A stretch of DNA of 64,000 bases from Phorcus lineatus (Eukaryota; Mollusca; Gastropoda; Trochida; Trochidae). The notes beneath the pieces are model-generated. The model was not told the DNA's origin. It worked only from the letters and a program-made list of their open reading frames with translations, and ran no database searches. The position numbers were made by a program, and so were the translations under genes. This document shows positions 1 to 11,930 of this stretch, in pieces; positions within the stretch are counted from its first letter, which is position 1; each line of letters begins with the position of its first letter. The stretch covers positions 6,447,882 through 6,511,881 of the forward strand of contig OV121088.1 of the NCBI GenBank assembly GCA_921293015.1, read 5' to 3'.

Positions 1-600
1 GGCGATGGTACGATTGATGTTTGATTGAACTTTCTTCTATGTAGGCTTAAACATTTAACATTGTAAATACTTGTTTCATTAAATCTGACATCTAGTAATA
101 AAACTGGATAGATTTAACATAATTCATTGGATGAACATGGTTTAAAATGCATGTATTAGAAGATCCTTGTGGGTAGTCATCTTTATACGAATTTTCCTTA
201 AAGAAACGTGTTAGTCTTTTCTCAGCATAACTGATCTGAGGATAAGATTGATTGATCGTTAACCACTTGGATCAGAAAGTGTCCAAATGATAATGCTTTT
301 GTCATCCAGGGTTGTGTAACACAAAACTTGACATTTATCAAGGATCCTACTGTATAAAACACTATGTTTCAAATATATTCATTGGTTCTCTTTCACACAG
401 AGACGTTCTCGAATTAGGACAGGAACATTATTTATTTATGTTTTGCTCTTTGCAGTTAATGGATTTTCGAGGGTGAATGAAATAATCATAGAATATGCAG
501 GATGTAACAATCCACTACTTTTAAATGATCAATAAACTTTTTTTTAAACTAGTGACAAAATATTGCAACCATCCCGAGAGTAGTTTTCGAGATGTCACTT
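1..600. other. Non-coding stretch
   Basis: AT-rich sequence with stops in all frames. I see no exon, repeat unit or recognisable element before the mariner remnant. Confidence 0.5.
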
Positions 601-616
601 TCAAAAGTGCATAAGG

Positions 617-1402
617 GTGAAGAAAATGAATGATGTTGAAAAGCGTGAAAAGTATTTTTTAAGGAAAGGTCTGCACAGGGCATCCATGGAGATATGGTAG
701 ATATATTTGATGATGACTCCCTTTTATACTCAACAGTTGGCAAGTGGGATGCTGAATTTATACGTGACCGGCAGTGTTTAACATTATGCATATGCCAGGT
801 GTGGTAGGCCAAAAAACTCCACCAGCGATGTTCAAGTTGATGCTGTTCAGGACCTGGTGCTTGCAGACAGATGTGTCACTATTCAACACATAGCTGAGAT
901 ACTGGGCATTATGTTTGAATCGGTGTCACTATACTGTTCTTCAGAAGAGCAAGCCTCTGCAAGAATGGTGCCAAGAATGTAAACTGGTGACCAGAAACAG
1001 AAAGGCCTGGACATTTTCTGGCTCGATCCAAGAGAGAAAGGGATAGTTTCCTGTGACCAGGATGAGACATGGGTACATCACTTTGACCCTGAAACCAAAG
1101 AAGAAAACAAACAGTAGATGCACGCCAATTCCCTACCCCTAATAAGTTCAAGCAGGTTGCATCTGCTATAACGGTGATGGCCTCGGTTCTTTATGAAAGC
1201 AAGGTTATCTTGATCATTGAATACTTAGGGAACGGCAAAACTATCGACGGGACATGTTATGCTAACTAATTGTAGCAAAAATGTAACCCGAACCACCAAG
1301 GTCAAGCTATGCGGGAATCTCAATCCAATCTCGCGTCCACACAGGACATGTTGCTGTCACTGCTGCGACCGAATGTGGCTTTGAAGTTCTTCCACATCCA
1401 TG
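617..1402 (+). pseudogene. Dead mariner transposase
   Basis: Remnant of a mariner (Tc1/mariner superfamily) cut-and-paste transposase, readable only by switching frames. In order: the N-terminal helix-turn-helix segment (about 677-780, IHGDMVDIFDDDSLLYSTVG), the linker after 'GRPK', a piece resembling the conserved 'VHDLVLEDRR...EIAEILGI' block (about 840-915), then 'CDQDETWVHHFDPETK' (about 1055-1100), which holds the first catalytic Asp. It continues with 'VMASVLYESK' (about 1175-1205) and 'VHTGHVAVTAATECGFEVLPHP' split over the second catalytic block (about 1336-1401). It stops short of the usual C-terminal 'KRW.KCIE..G.Y' tail. At least five frame changes or stops make it non-functional. 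Mariner family membership is firm; the subfamily is not assigned. Confidence 0.85.
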
Positions 1403-2045
1403 TCAGTTGAGATATTGTTGAAACATGATGTACAAAAACTGATACGTTGATCTTGTTTTCTTAGTCATTCTACGAACTTGTTGATTGATCCGCGTACAAT
1501 CTGTTCAAAGCATCAGTCGAACTACTTCCAATGTCTTACATAAACTAATTTTAATGCCAATGTCGCAGGTTAAATGAATGGAAAAGAAGTTGGCGGCATG
1601 ATATGATCTTGATTATGAGTTTTTACAGAGACGACCAATGACGGTTGTCAAGCAATGTTTTAAAAAAATAATTAATTGGCATTCGTCTACCGTGTGGAAT
1701 AGAGCTAACAACATGGTATTAATAACCTGTAATTAGTATAAGATTGATCCGCAATCGCGTGGGAAGCACATCATGTTTCAGTGATATTTGAGAATTACAT
1801 GCCCACTTACGAAGTAGTGTGAGGGTATACAGCCTGTTTTCCGCCCGTGTCCTTGAGCAATGTATTTTATTGTCAAACATTCCTTTTAACAGATAGTGTC
1901 TAAAATGAACTTAGTTTGCCTTCTGAGCAAATTTACTGACATCAAATTTATTTACATTTTGTACCATTCATTATCATATAAGTGATTGCATTCTATATCA
2001 TGTAATGTCAAATCTTTTACTCTTGCTAATCAGAAATTATCTTCA
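1403..2045. other. Non-coding stretch
   Basis: AT-rich intergenic DNA with no credible exon. The missing 3' part of the mariner is not found here. Confidence 0.45.
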
Positions 2046-2156
2046 CTCGATGGTTTAGGGGGCGGGCCTTCTCCCTGAGATAATTCTAGCAGCCGTAATA
2101 TTAGTGATATACTCTTTAAAGTGGCGTTAAACCCCAAATCAACTCACCTCGATGGT
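2046..2156 (+). repeat. 5'-truncated SINE tail with 9-bp target-site duplication
   Basis: The 3' portion of a SINE running 2055-2147 and ending in 'tggcgttaaaccccaaatc' and 'aactcac'. The same tail type closes the fuller SINE at 12986-13273 in the opposite orientation. The 9-mer ctcgatggt occurs on both sides (2046-2054 and 2148-2156), as expected for a target-site duplication. The tRNA-like head is absent, so this is a 5'-truncated copy made by target-primed reverse transcription. The duplication is seen directly; the SINE identity rests on the similarity of the two tails. Confidence 0.65.
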
Positions 2157-3176
2157 CAAATCAAGTCAAAGAGTTTAATGCTTTTAAGGCCTCCGGCCCA
2201 CATACAAATTATGAACATAATGCAAATAAATTTTCAATTAAAATGTTTGATAACAAAATGACAGTTGAAAGATCTCGTTCTGGTTACTAGGACGAATTTT
2301 TTTAACAGTTCATTTTAAAAACTTACACTATGCTTGATAAATAACGATAAATTAAGAAGAACATTTTCGTTTAAGAAGACATTAAGGATGTGAAGGCAAC
2401 ATTGGGTGATTTTGATAAAAAAAAAAAAACTCATTTTAGTTCGATGGTTAAGTTCTGCCTTTTGACCACTGTTATCAGTTTTTTAAAACAACCAGTGATC
2501 AACCGTGCTTATATTTGGTATTTATTAAGCTTGTAGTAGTATAGTTATATTTATCTTCTTCTTAATTGATCTTTTGGCTTTTTATGAACACAAAATGTTC
2601 CTTCAAGAATTTTTATTTTATTTCGTGGTGGCAAGGTGATTTAAGATCATAAGATGCCTCGACGAGAGGTTAAATTAGAATTGGCCTCCAGATGAAATTC
2701 CACCGAAAACGGTAGAGACACACATCCATCTTACTTAAAGGCACTATAGTACGCATTTTCGCCATAACATTGCCTTTTTAGTGTATATCACCTCTGCACT
2801 TACTTTACCTTTCTTTTGAAGTAATAAAATGCTATTTTTGTCTTCACAATACCTGCAATCAATACTGAAAAGTTAAGGCGCGTGAAGTCAGCAAGGGATG
2901 TCGACCATTTGAAGTGTCGAGAGTGCACTTATCACAAATAGTGGTTGTAAAAAAGGTCGAACTAAACTCACGGGCAAAAGAAAGCTACCATATTTAAATC
3001 TAGAATGCAGAATAAATACAAAAGTGAGATTAAAAAAACAAAATGTTTATTCAACAAGAACATGTGATGATATCATATTCATAAAAACCTGCAACAAATC
3101 AGCTTCCGGTAACAACGGCGCAGTTTCCGATGATGGAGTACTGATCCCGGTGCAGGGAAATCCAGGTTCAGTGTGT
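2157..3176. other. Non-coding stretch before the Tc1 remnant
   Basis: AT-rich, with a short poly-A run near 2418-2430. The Tc1 element's 3' flank and terminal inverted repeat should lie in its last few hundred bases, but I could not recognise a matching repeat on the far side. Confidence 0.4.
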
Positions 3177-4166
3177 TTAAAACAGTTTACATTGATAACG
3201 TGTATGGCTTCGCCTTGCCACAATACGCGCATTAACTCTCACACGCATGGAGAAAATCAAAGGTCTGACGTCATTACGTGGAATGCGCTGACATTCTTCT
3301 TGCAGAGAGCTTGAGCAAGTTGCTGGTGGTTATCTGGAGGTGGTCGTCGTTGACGAATACGACAATCCAAAGCCTCCCAAAGATGTTCGATCGATGACGT
3401 CGATGTTGTTGTTGGCAAGGAAGTTCTGAGTAACTCAAGCTGTGTGAGCTCAGGCATTGTCTTGTTGAAAGATCATACCTTGCGCCTGTTGTCGAAGAAA
3501 GGGACAGACGACGGGATGGAGAATGTCATCGACATAACGCTGAGCCGTTAGATTTAAATTCACGATAACCAGAGGCGTCTTCTCCTCACCAAGTATGCCT
3601 CCCAAAATCATGACACCTCCTCCTCCGTAGGGCAATACTTCTTGAACGCAACATGCAGCGGTTCTCTCTCCCCGCCGGCGGTAAACACGTACGCTTCCAT
3701 CTGCTTTGAAGTGACAGAACAGACTTTCGTCAGAGAAAAGCACCCTCTGCCATTGACGTCGCTGCCAACCTCAAACCGTCCTCGCCCATCCAAGTCTTCG
3801 TTGGCGATGTTCGGCTGTCAACAGCTGTCTCCGGAACGGTCTGTATGCCAATATACCATGGGACCGTCTGGCCACTGTGAGTCTGCTCACCCGGTGACCC
3901 AGGGTATTCGACGCCGATGACGTCACTGTCAGGAAGCGGTTTCTGAGGTGTAACGTGCGCAGACATTGGTCGTCCTGGTGGGTTGTGACTCTCGGTCGGC
4001 CTGATCTTGGTCTGTCTGAGGTCTGTCCGGAATGAAGATAACGTTGCATTAGTCTTGTGACAATTGTACATTGACGGCCAAGCGTTCCTGCAACATTGGT
4101 GTGGATGGCTCCCATTTCAATCATCCCAACTGCTCGCTCAGGTTGTTGTAAAGTCAATCTTGTCAT
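3177..4166 (-). pseudogene. Tc1-like transposase pseudogene (DDE type)
   Basis: Near full-length Tc1-like transposase, about 330 codons against a family norm of about 340, with broken frames. It starts at an ATG (4164-4166) with a paired helix-turn-helix region, including 'RPRSGRPRVT' between the two HTH units. Next come 'LFSDESLF' with the first catalytic Asp (about 3715-3740), 'GGGGVMILGGI', 'GMIFQQDNA' with the second Asp (about 3450-3475), and 'SIEHLWEALD' with the catalytic Glu. It ends in the conserved 'RRSHTRY' and a stop at 3177-3179. Frame shifts fall near 3800 and 3735. The Arg codons of the usual 'DNARPHTARVTQ' motif are both TGA, and about ten residues of 'LPWPARSPDLSP' are missing before IEHLW. 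It is inactive. Confidence 0.88.
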
Positions 4167-6240
4167 TCTTCAAGTGTTTTTTTACATAGTGGGTAACTTA
4201 CAACCAATTCGCATTGGTTTTATACCCGTCGGGCATGGGGCTATTTTGCTTAGCATGAAAAAGGTGAAAATAATTATTTGACAAAATTTGAGAAAAGCAT
4301 GCGTTTGATACCACAGTTAAATATGAAACAATCATTGTTGTATTTGGGCGATATGTTTTCATGCGATTGGGTTTGAATCTGAGTTTGATCTAAAGTGGCG
4401 TTTCTTTTGTCCGTGAGTTTATGAATATGGTCAGCTTTTGAATATAATCTAATCCCTTAACTGAAGACAGAGATTGAACTTTATTTAGAAGTATCTGTAG
4501 GTGCAACTATCTTTCCTAGAAATTATAAGTAGTGTTGAATTAACCATAGCGGTTGTGGTCAGTCAATAGTATGACAGTGTATAATTTTAATATTGCCGAT
4601 ATCATAGTTCTTGCGGATTAAAGGAAAAGTTGCACTTAACACTTCCCGTGTTTAACAAATATATTTTTAGCCTTTGTACTTAAATATTTTCCAAATGATT
4701 TATATGTTATAGTACTTAAGAGCTGGTCGTTAGTTATCTTGAGAGGTAAGCATTGTCTCTACATTAGTTACATATACGAGGAATTGCTGGGCTGTAATAA
4801 GGTCATGCTTAACTACCTTGCACAGAGTACCTTTTGTAAAACATAGTAGAAATAAGTAGGACCGGGTGATATCAAGAAAAAAATTGAAAGTTCTGAAAAA
4901 GATCTTAAGATAATTGTAGAGATTGGGACGACCAATAAATAATTACATGTAATTTACAAACGAAATTAAATTCATGATTATCAGCTGATTTTACACATTT
5001 CACATTAAATATATAACGAGGTAATCATTGTTTGTTAATTCTGAAGTTCTTATCTCTGTGTTATACTTCATGCTGAGTGTCCCGATACCCATCAAAACCT
5101 GAAGAACATCCGCAACTACTCCTGTAAGATGAAGCTGCAAAAACAAAATCAAATAACATATCAATGATCAAAGCTAAGATTACAAAGAAAGTTTCACCAT
5201 ATTTATCCAAGTTTTCCTGTACACTATGCAATGTTTTGGGAGATGAATTAATTCAGATGACACATAGAAATATTAGATTTATTATTCAGCTAGTTATTCT
5301 AGAAAATTTTATTTCAAAACGTATATAATTTTTATGATCTTTTTTTATGTAAATAGTGAATAGTGATCAATTGTTACGTTATTGTTTGTTTAAAAAGGTG
5401 TAGCTCCTATTTCATCTAACCTTGAACAGCATTAATAAAAGTGTTCACAGGGAATCATGAACTCTGTTCTCTCATGTCAATTCATTTTCTGTTTTATACG
5501 ATTCTGTCCACATCGTTTAGCACTGGAACTTTAATGTCTGAAACTTAAAGAAAGAAACAGTTATACCTTTTAATGTCTTCGTAACCTGTGAGATATGGAA
5601 CGCATTAACCCATAAATTATCACCTTTCTAATAATGTTCTATAACAAATCTCAACGGATATGTCTTAATGAAGTAGGACTTGCAATTTAGTAAGGATTTA
5701 TAATCTTACTGCCATTGATAAACAAAATAAGCCACCATGTATTCAGCTTAACCAGTATTGCTACTTTTCATAAATGTTCGAAATTGTTGATTTCCAAAAA
5801 AAGAATATACAGTATATACATATTTTTCCAGTCGAATATCGCTTTCATTTGTATGAACTTTGAACAATAAACAGCTCACTTCTGTTTGATTATTGCGTAT
5901 AAACAAAATTAAACGAAACTTCTTACTTAAGTGGACTTTGCTTGTTGGTTACAAAATTCTCCGGAAAGGATTAACGAAATTGTTTTTCTGTAGACCTGAT
6001 TCATTCTGTTTTATTTTCCAAATGATCTTTTCCATTAAGAACGAAATATATTTTATCCGTTTTTAAATAGGCACTATGGCAACCAATCATTATATTGATT
6101 GATAATAATATATTGTAATTTACACAAACCTTTTGGGTTAATGTGAATACTTATGACAGAGTTTTACGAGACAAATCTGCAGTCTGTTCAATTGTATTTG
6201 TATGAGTGGATCACCTTCTAATCGATACGAGTTTTGAGAT
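4167..6240. other. Non-coding stretch
   Basis: AT-rich DNA with no exon or repeat family that I recognise. The 5' flank of the Tc1 remnant is at its left edge. Confidence 0.4.
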
Positions 6241-6244
6241 GCAT

Positions 6245-6485
6245 TTCAATGTGTTAAAGATGCCATTGCATTTGTACATTTGCGTTACTCGATTCAATGG
6301 TGTTTGTAAGTGTGTTTCTCGATGCAACATAGTGTTTATTAGTGTGTTACTCAATGCAACATGGTGTTTATAAATGTGTTACTCGACGCAACATGGTGTT
6401 TATAAGTGTGTTACTCGATGCCATTGGATTTATACATGTGTTACACGATGCCATTGGATTTATACATATGTGTTACTCGATGCAT
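6245..6485. repeat. 32-bp minisatellite, about 7 diverged copies
   Basis: Tandem array with the core unit 'tgtgttactcgatgcaaca' followed by 'tggtgtttataag' (32 bp). Outer copies are diverged. The last full copies carry 'ccattggatttatac' in place of 'aacatggtgtttat', so two subtypes are present. There is no coding potential. Confidence 0.8.
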
Positions 6486-8530
6486 CGAATAAACATAAAA
6501 CGAAGCAGTATTGAGGAATAACGTATTTTGAATTTAAAGTCACACATCCAGTTATATTTAATCATTCATAGTGAATTTGTCGCTTACTTCCTAAATTTCA
6601 TTTAGTATTGTCATAATAAAATATATACATTTGCCACAACAGTCGTAAGAAGTACGTGGACAAGTATTCCTAAGACAGCGATATATGACTGTACAAACTT
6701 CTTCTGACCATTGTATTGATTTCTGCTGGTGACAGTTGCTATACTCGACACAATCAATTCTTGTCAGTTTCTCGTTGCTTTCGTATAATCTTCACTTGTT
6801 AAAAATGACCCAAGTAACTAATAAACAGACAAAATCATTACGATGGCGTCAACAGACATATACCTTTCAGAACTATTACATCATGTCACAAATTTGAGAC
6901 TGGTTTTCCAAACGTTGATATATTTCCATTGACTGTTCTGTTCATTGACTTAAACTTCAGTGCTTGGAAATGTCTGGCTAAAAGGACGTGGACGAGAAAG
7001 AAAGAACTCCACTAAGTGTAATTTGTTTACCTCAAATTGAATCTGTAGGACTGCCAAAGAGTTTTCTTGAAAAGGATTAAATTTTTTTAATGTTTGGATG
7101 AGGAAAACTGCTCTTAGAACAGAAGAAGTGAAATCAAAGTCTTGACATTTGAAAAAATCAATTGGTGCCTTTGATGAAATGTAAAAGAAAGTTGATAACA
7201 TGCTATAGCCAAAGGCTCATTGAAAGTAGGTCAACAGAGGTTTAACTTACATAAACACATTCAAATTATCAAAAGTAAGAGTATTGTGTTGTAGGTTTTC
7301 CTGTTTTCATCATGTTGTTAACGATCGTCGTATGAACCATGCAGTCATCATTTTACTGTCAAAAACTTTACATCAAAACAAGCACTTGACGAAATAGTTT
7401 TATTTCGAAATAAGTAGTTATTAGTTATAAACAAATTTAATACACATTTCATTTACATTTTGTAATCAAATTTAGTAGATTACATATGAGATTTTTCAGA
7501 TCACTAATGATTTCGCTGATGTAGCTCTTAAGGTACATCCTTACCACGATAAAATACTGGGTCACGTGTGCGCAAAAATATTCTTCAAATTGTCTTAGGT
7601 AAAGTGTTACCAAATAGTCCAAGTAGCGTCTGTTGTTTCAGACTTAGAATTAAAAACAATCGATCAAGGACATGTAGCTCAGATTTTACGTTAATACTTA
7701 ATTTGTGAGACATCAATTAATTTATCTATTTATCCTTTCTGTATCTTACGCGGAACAAAGCTAAAGGTTCATTTACATAAATATCAATTTATTAGTGAGA
7801 TTGGTAAACTATAACTGTAAACGTTTTGAAGCTAGAGCAAATCTTCAATCTTTCAACATTTGTTTGTCTGCATAATCTGATTCATAACAGCCGAGTTTTA
7901 AATCTCTAATTGGCCATGTTGCCGCATCATATGATATGTACCGTAGATATTGTAAAAGAGCCATACAGTTGATTATTTATTAATTGATTAGTTCTCTTGA
8001 AGTAAGTGAGTAATGGAGATCAAGCTACTGCAATCGTTCAACGTATGTATTAAAAAAGACAGTGGACGGATTAGGGCAAATGGGGGTCGCAAAAGGTAGA
8101 GGGAATAGACGGACAAAAGGCTTATTCAATGGCTCTGATTTGTTTTGGCGACCTGCTCACCACCCCTTGACTCAACAACGCATTGCGATGATGTGGTTTG
8201 TGTTCTAATGATGAGGCCGGTCTTGTTACACCACTACTCTTGTTACAAATGAATTACTTGAAGGAAAAATAAATTTATCGACACTCCTTTTTCACGCCTC
8301 GTACGCTATAATTTTAAACAAATCGTGTTGATATACTTGATACCAAAGGACAGTTGGGTAAGATTATCTGTATATTAATTGTATATACTTGGGATTGATA
8401 TTGAATATATCAATATATTCTTTTACTCGAAAAGGAATGCATGTATTGTCTTTCAGTTTAACGTACAAACAATTATATATATATATTTAAACCTAAATTA
8501 CTCATCAATAGTTCAGGATTGATAACCTCT
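6486..8530. other. Non-coding stretch
   Basis: AT-rich intergenic DNA. Short ORFs here (for example 6950-7201 on the minus strand) show no domain, signal or splice context. Confidence 0.4.
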
Positions 8531-8534
8531 GAAA

Positions 8535-8605
8535 CGTCATTAGTGCTACATAACTCGTCATTAGTCTAAAGTGGGGCGTCAATAGATATGTAACTCGTCA
8601 TTAGT
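8535..8605 (+). repeat. Three direct copies of cgtcattagt beyond the Crypton 3' end
   Basis: The 10-mer cgtcattagt occurs at 8535-8544, 8556-8565 and 8596-8605. The second and third are extended to taactcgtcattagt. The same 10-mer in the same orientation recurs at 11817-11826 and 11949-11958, on the other side of the tyrosine recombinase gene, and once inverted at 12013-12022. These may be recombination-site or terminal sequences of the Crypton unit; see findings. Confidence 0.5.
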
Positions 8606-9132
8606 TTCTTCAGTTGTCTTTACAGCACAACAATGACCTGTCATGTTCATGCTGTTCATTACGGGAACTTTGGGTGGCATGATATAACCAGTGTTACCGG
8701 CATATTACATAACGCTGTAAGTAAAACTGCACCGGAGTGTACTGGGAAAATATGTTTGGATCATAGTTAAGATGTAGCCATTACATTATGCAATTGTCCA
8801 GTTTATTCAGTCCGAACATATAAGTGGCAGAGAAAGTTTCAAGAAAATCTTTTTGGCTTTGCTACGTGCCAAAATGCCATACATGTATATACATTGTACC
8901 GGTTTTAAATCAAAGTATATTACTTAACCTGCATATTACCTGAACACTATTCTTAGCCGATGAGCATTAAAATGGTAATTTTCAGTAACGACCAGTATTT
9001 TTCAATAAAATAACACCATTTAAAACGTTTGTCATTTGCCACCATCAACATACTCTTCTTCACTAAGATGACATGTCATATTCATGGGACTGAAAAGGAT
9101 TGAATAAATAAACAGAAGCGCAAGCTCAACAT

Positions 9133-9138
9133 TTTATT
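9133..9138 (-). promoter_or_regulatory. AATAAA poly(A) signal for the Crypton gene
   Basis: On the minus strand AATAAA lies 22 bases after the recombinase stop codon (9160-9162). This supports the placement of the last exon. Confidence 0.65.
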
Positions 9139-9159
9139 ACCAAAATTCAACAGGTTATT

Positions 9160-9415
9160 TTACATGGTAAGAGTGATCTTGGCACCATTACGTTCAACCG
9201 TGAACTGTATAGGCTTCACATCATCTCCTGGGGTGGCGGTTGAAGGCTTCGTCTGCGATCTAGGTCCTGTGGGGTTAGGAGAGGGGTCAGAGGTCGTGTG
9301 GTCAGTCGGTGATACTGCAGTTGGACGAGTAACAGTGGACGAGGCTGCAATTCCTTTCTTTCTTTGCACCAGGTTGTCCACCATGTTTAGCAACTCATCA
9401 CTTGTCCGCTTGTAA
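9160..9415 (-). CDS. Crypton recombinase exon 3 (catalytic Tyr and tail)
   Basis: Begins after TTCATACAG and immediately supplies the catalytic tyrosine ('GYKRTSDELLNMVDNL'). A low-complexity Thr/Ser/Pro-rich tail follows, and the protein ends in 'GAKITLTM'. A stop at 9160-9162 and a nearby AATAAA close the gene. Confidence 0.85.
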
Positions 9416-11648
9416 CTGTATGAATAAACAAATCGTTAATACTTCATACAATTGGTTTCATGTCAGAAATGACAGGATAATTAAATGTACGGAAACTGAA
9501 TAAAACTTTATCAATTTGGCTAACTACTATTGATTTTTAAATGCTGATATAAATTCGAAACAGTATTATTTATCATACTTAATTTTGTCTCAAGTATTAT
9601 AATGCTGAACGACAAACGAGATGACTACTCGCTAGCGATATGCTAATAAACTAGACACCTACCCACGAATTGCTGTTGATCTGTGACCAGTTCGTTCAGC
9701 AATCAACTGTTCATCAACGCCATTCTCATAGAGTCGGGTTGCTACTGTAGCTCTTAGAGAATGGTTTGTGAAAAATCCGTGGAAGCCGGCTGTTGAACAC
9801 ATTCGCTTTACGAAACCTGCCAAAGTCTGTCTCCCAATAGGTACGCTGCAGTACCATACATCGCCTTTCGGATATCTGAGTGGCCTCAGATAAAAAGCGT
9901 CGCATGTTGGTGGCCTGCAAAGATAAGGAGTATTCAAATCGTAAAAGTGTATGGGACATTGGAATTGTAAAATTGCATGTTTTAAATCATGTCGTGTAAC
10001 CATTGCCAGCCAACACGTTTAAAGTTAACATGATATGTCATTTAAAGTAAAACGCAAAAAGTAAATGTAAAACTACTTTCTATCTATTCCAAATTTTAAA
10101 CATTATTAAGCATTTGAAAAGATATTTAAAGATATCTAAACTTGTCATAATCTACTGCATGTATGACGTCACATTAGTGCGCAGTTGTGACGTCTCAGTA
10201 CCGTCGGAAATGTTAATTTCATGGTACTGTCAGCTATTTACTTGAATAATGTAGATGAGTAATCATCACAATACTATAAACTTTTTTCGATGTAATACCA
10301 TTCTTATTTAATTGAGAATGCTTCAGTTTCGAAATCGTTTTTGCTCGTTTGACACTAAAGCTTTATCTTTTTCAAAATAATGTAATATTGAACGGGTTAA
10401 GTATCCTCTTTATACCTGTTGTTTTGCAATGAACTGTGATAATTTGTAATGAAATTTCATCTTAGTCATTAAATACCATACCTTACTTTGACGATATCAT
10501 ATAATCTTAGCAAGTAAAACATAAATGTATAAATAACCATAACTCACCTCAGATACAGATACTTTTCATGAAGGCGTACAGGACATCGTTCGGGTTTCTC
10601 AGTGTTGGGTCCCACAACAATACTCTTCATGTCTATAGATTTGTGTTTTAGTCCTCCATTGTTTGTCTTCGTTACGCCTTCAGAGTACTTTAAGTGTTTA
10701 ACACCATTTTTCATAACGAATGAAAAGTTTCCTCTTTCTCCCACCTTTAAAGAATGATGTTCTTGCCCACCTCTCAAACAAAAACATATGCCATTTAGAT
10801 AGAAGATGGTATCCAGTAGTTTCTGTGGTGTATCTTCTCCCAGAATTCCCTTTTCCCATAACATATCTTCCTGCTCACATGATAAAACGTCAGCTTTTCG
10901 TTTTCTTATCCCGATACCAACTTCTGCTAATTTTTTCATTTTGGCGTCCAAAATTCTTCTTAGGCCGGAAAATTCAAAATCGGTATGGAAGTTTATGTCT
11001 CTACCATTCTGGCGCATGTGGTATTGTAGCGACACCAGAATTTCATGAAGGGTGTTCCCATGGTATTCCTCCCCTTTTAGATTTTTTATCTGTGTTATGA
11101 ACGAAATCATAATTCTATTGAGATCAAAATCATTAAGCGCCAATAGTGGAGTACCCTCATCTGCCTTTCGCCCATGTCTCTCAAAATACCATACCTCAAA
11201 CAATCTAAGAGCCCACTGACTTTTCTTTTCGGTGTTTTTATTCTTACCACTGCGTTCAAGAGCGTTCAGCTCAGCTTCTGACAAAGGTTGACCAAATCGA
11301 GTATGATTGGTTTTTCCAGAATGTATATCTTCAGTGTTTACATTGTGAACCAAATTTTCAGAAATAGAGATACATTTTGTTTCAAATCCTTGGCTATACT
11401 GAACTAGTTCTTCGTCTGAGTTTGTGATAATTACTTTCTCTCTGTCTTCAACTTTCACAACTTTAGCACTGTCTACAACAGTGTTGTCATCTGATGAAAA
11501 GTCACTTAAAGTTTTGTCTGTTAATGAAAAATCTGGCGTAGGTACACCATCTAAGATGTTTTCAAAGTCAGAATTAATATCGGCTGCTGTAAACTTGGGA
11601 GAATTTGCTTTGTGTGATGAACAAAGTGTCGTCGCTATCACTAGGCAT
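9160..11648 (-). CDS. Crypton-type tyrosine recombinase, three exons, start disrupted
   Basis: Tyrosine recombinase of the Crypton class, related to the recombinase-like domain (DUF3504) of vertebrate KIAA1958, ZMYM and QRICH1. Exons read 11641-10548, 9914-9663 and 9415-9160 on the minus strand. The junctions are GAG|GTGAGT..TTTGCAG|GCC and GG|GTAGGT..ATACAG|T, and they keep one frame of 1602 nt (533 residues). Catalytic residues are present: Arg in 'FCLRGG' (about residue 290), 'HSLR' (about 416-419), 'TGH' (about 442) and Tyr in 'GYKR' (about 450). The N-terminus is acidic and the C-terminus Ser/Thr/Pro-rich. The long frame has no ATG (its first start-like codon is GTG at 11641). The only nearby ATG, at 11648, is one frame off and runs into a stop near 11574. 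Either a one-base indel or an unseen 5' exon explains this. Crypton identity is strong; activity is uncertain. Confidence 0.88.
9663..9914 (-). CDS. Crypton recombinase exon 2 (HSLR and GH motifs)
   Basis: An 84-codon exon carrying 'VWYCSVPIGRQTL', the HxxR motif 'HSLR' and 'ERTGHRSTAIR'. The acceptor is TTATCTTTGCAG and the donor GG|GTAGGT. In-frame translation stops just inside the following intron, as expected for a true exon end. Confidence 0.88.
10112..10385. repeat. Decayed copy of the TGACGTCA-bearing MITE, inside the Crypton intron
   Basis: Within intron 1 of the recombinase gene, the string around 'ctgcatgtatgacgtcaca' and 'gtgcgcagttgtgacgtc' parallels 'ctgcacgtatgacgtcata' and 'gtgcggttgtgacgtcaca' in the right half of the 16621-17447 element. 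A degenerate 'tttgctcgttt' near 10340 matches its 'tttcgctcgtttt'. This is a partial, diverged copy. Confidence 0.55.
10548..11641 (-). CDS. Crypton recombinase exon 1 (N-terminal and box I)
   Basis: Encodes about 365 residues: an acidic N-terminal 110 residues, a core-binding helical region (about 115-260, containing 'SEAELNALE' and 'GNTLHEILVSLQYHMRQNG'), then the start of the catalytic domain with Arg in 'CFCLRGG'. It ends in phase 2 at a consensus GTGAGT donor. The codon spanning the junction gives Arg, so the protein reads 'LYLR|PPTCDAFYLRPLRY' without interruption. Confidence 0.88.
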
Positions 11649-11816
11649 GCTTACCCTAGATCTGCAGACCAGAGTACAATTTACAATGAATTGCCCCATG
11701 TACACCTTTATATAAAGCGTCATTATCACAATGCTCGTCAATATCTCAATGCATGCATTTCTTCCAGCACGAGTAACAATCGTTTTCTGGGCACGTGATT
11801 CAAATGAAAAATGAGA

Positions 11817-11826
11817 CGTCATTAGT
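11817..11826 (+). repeat. cgtcattagt copy upstream of the Crypton gene
   Basis: A direct-orientation copy of the 10-mer also found three times at 8535-8605. It lies about 170 bases upstream of the recombinase start region, so the gene is bracketed by direct repeats. Confidence 0.5.
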
Positions 11827-11930
11827 ATACTGCGTGCATTTTGATGTGTGCATGAATGGCATGTGGAATTACATAATTATGCTGTGTGTGATACGAAACT
11901 GAAACCGGTTTAAGAATTTAGGTTTAAGTA

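Noticed and set aside
2730-4300. Terminal inverted repeats for the Tc1 element
   Set aside because: Compared both flanks by eye and found no match long enough to trust.
10720-11798. Plus-strand ORFs across the Crypton exon
   Set aside because: They are antisense to a frame with clear domain motifs and splice sites.
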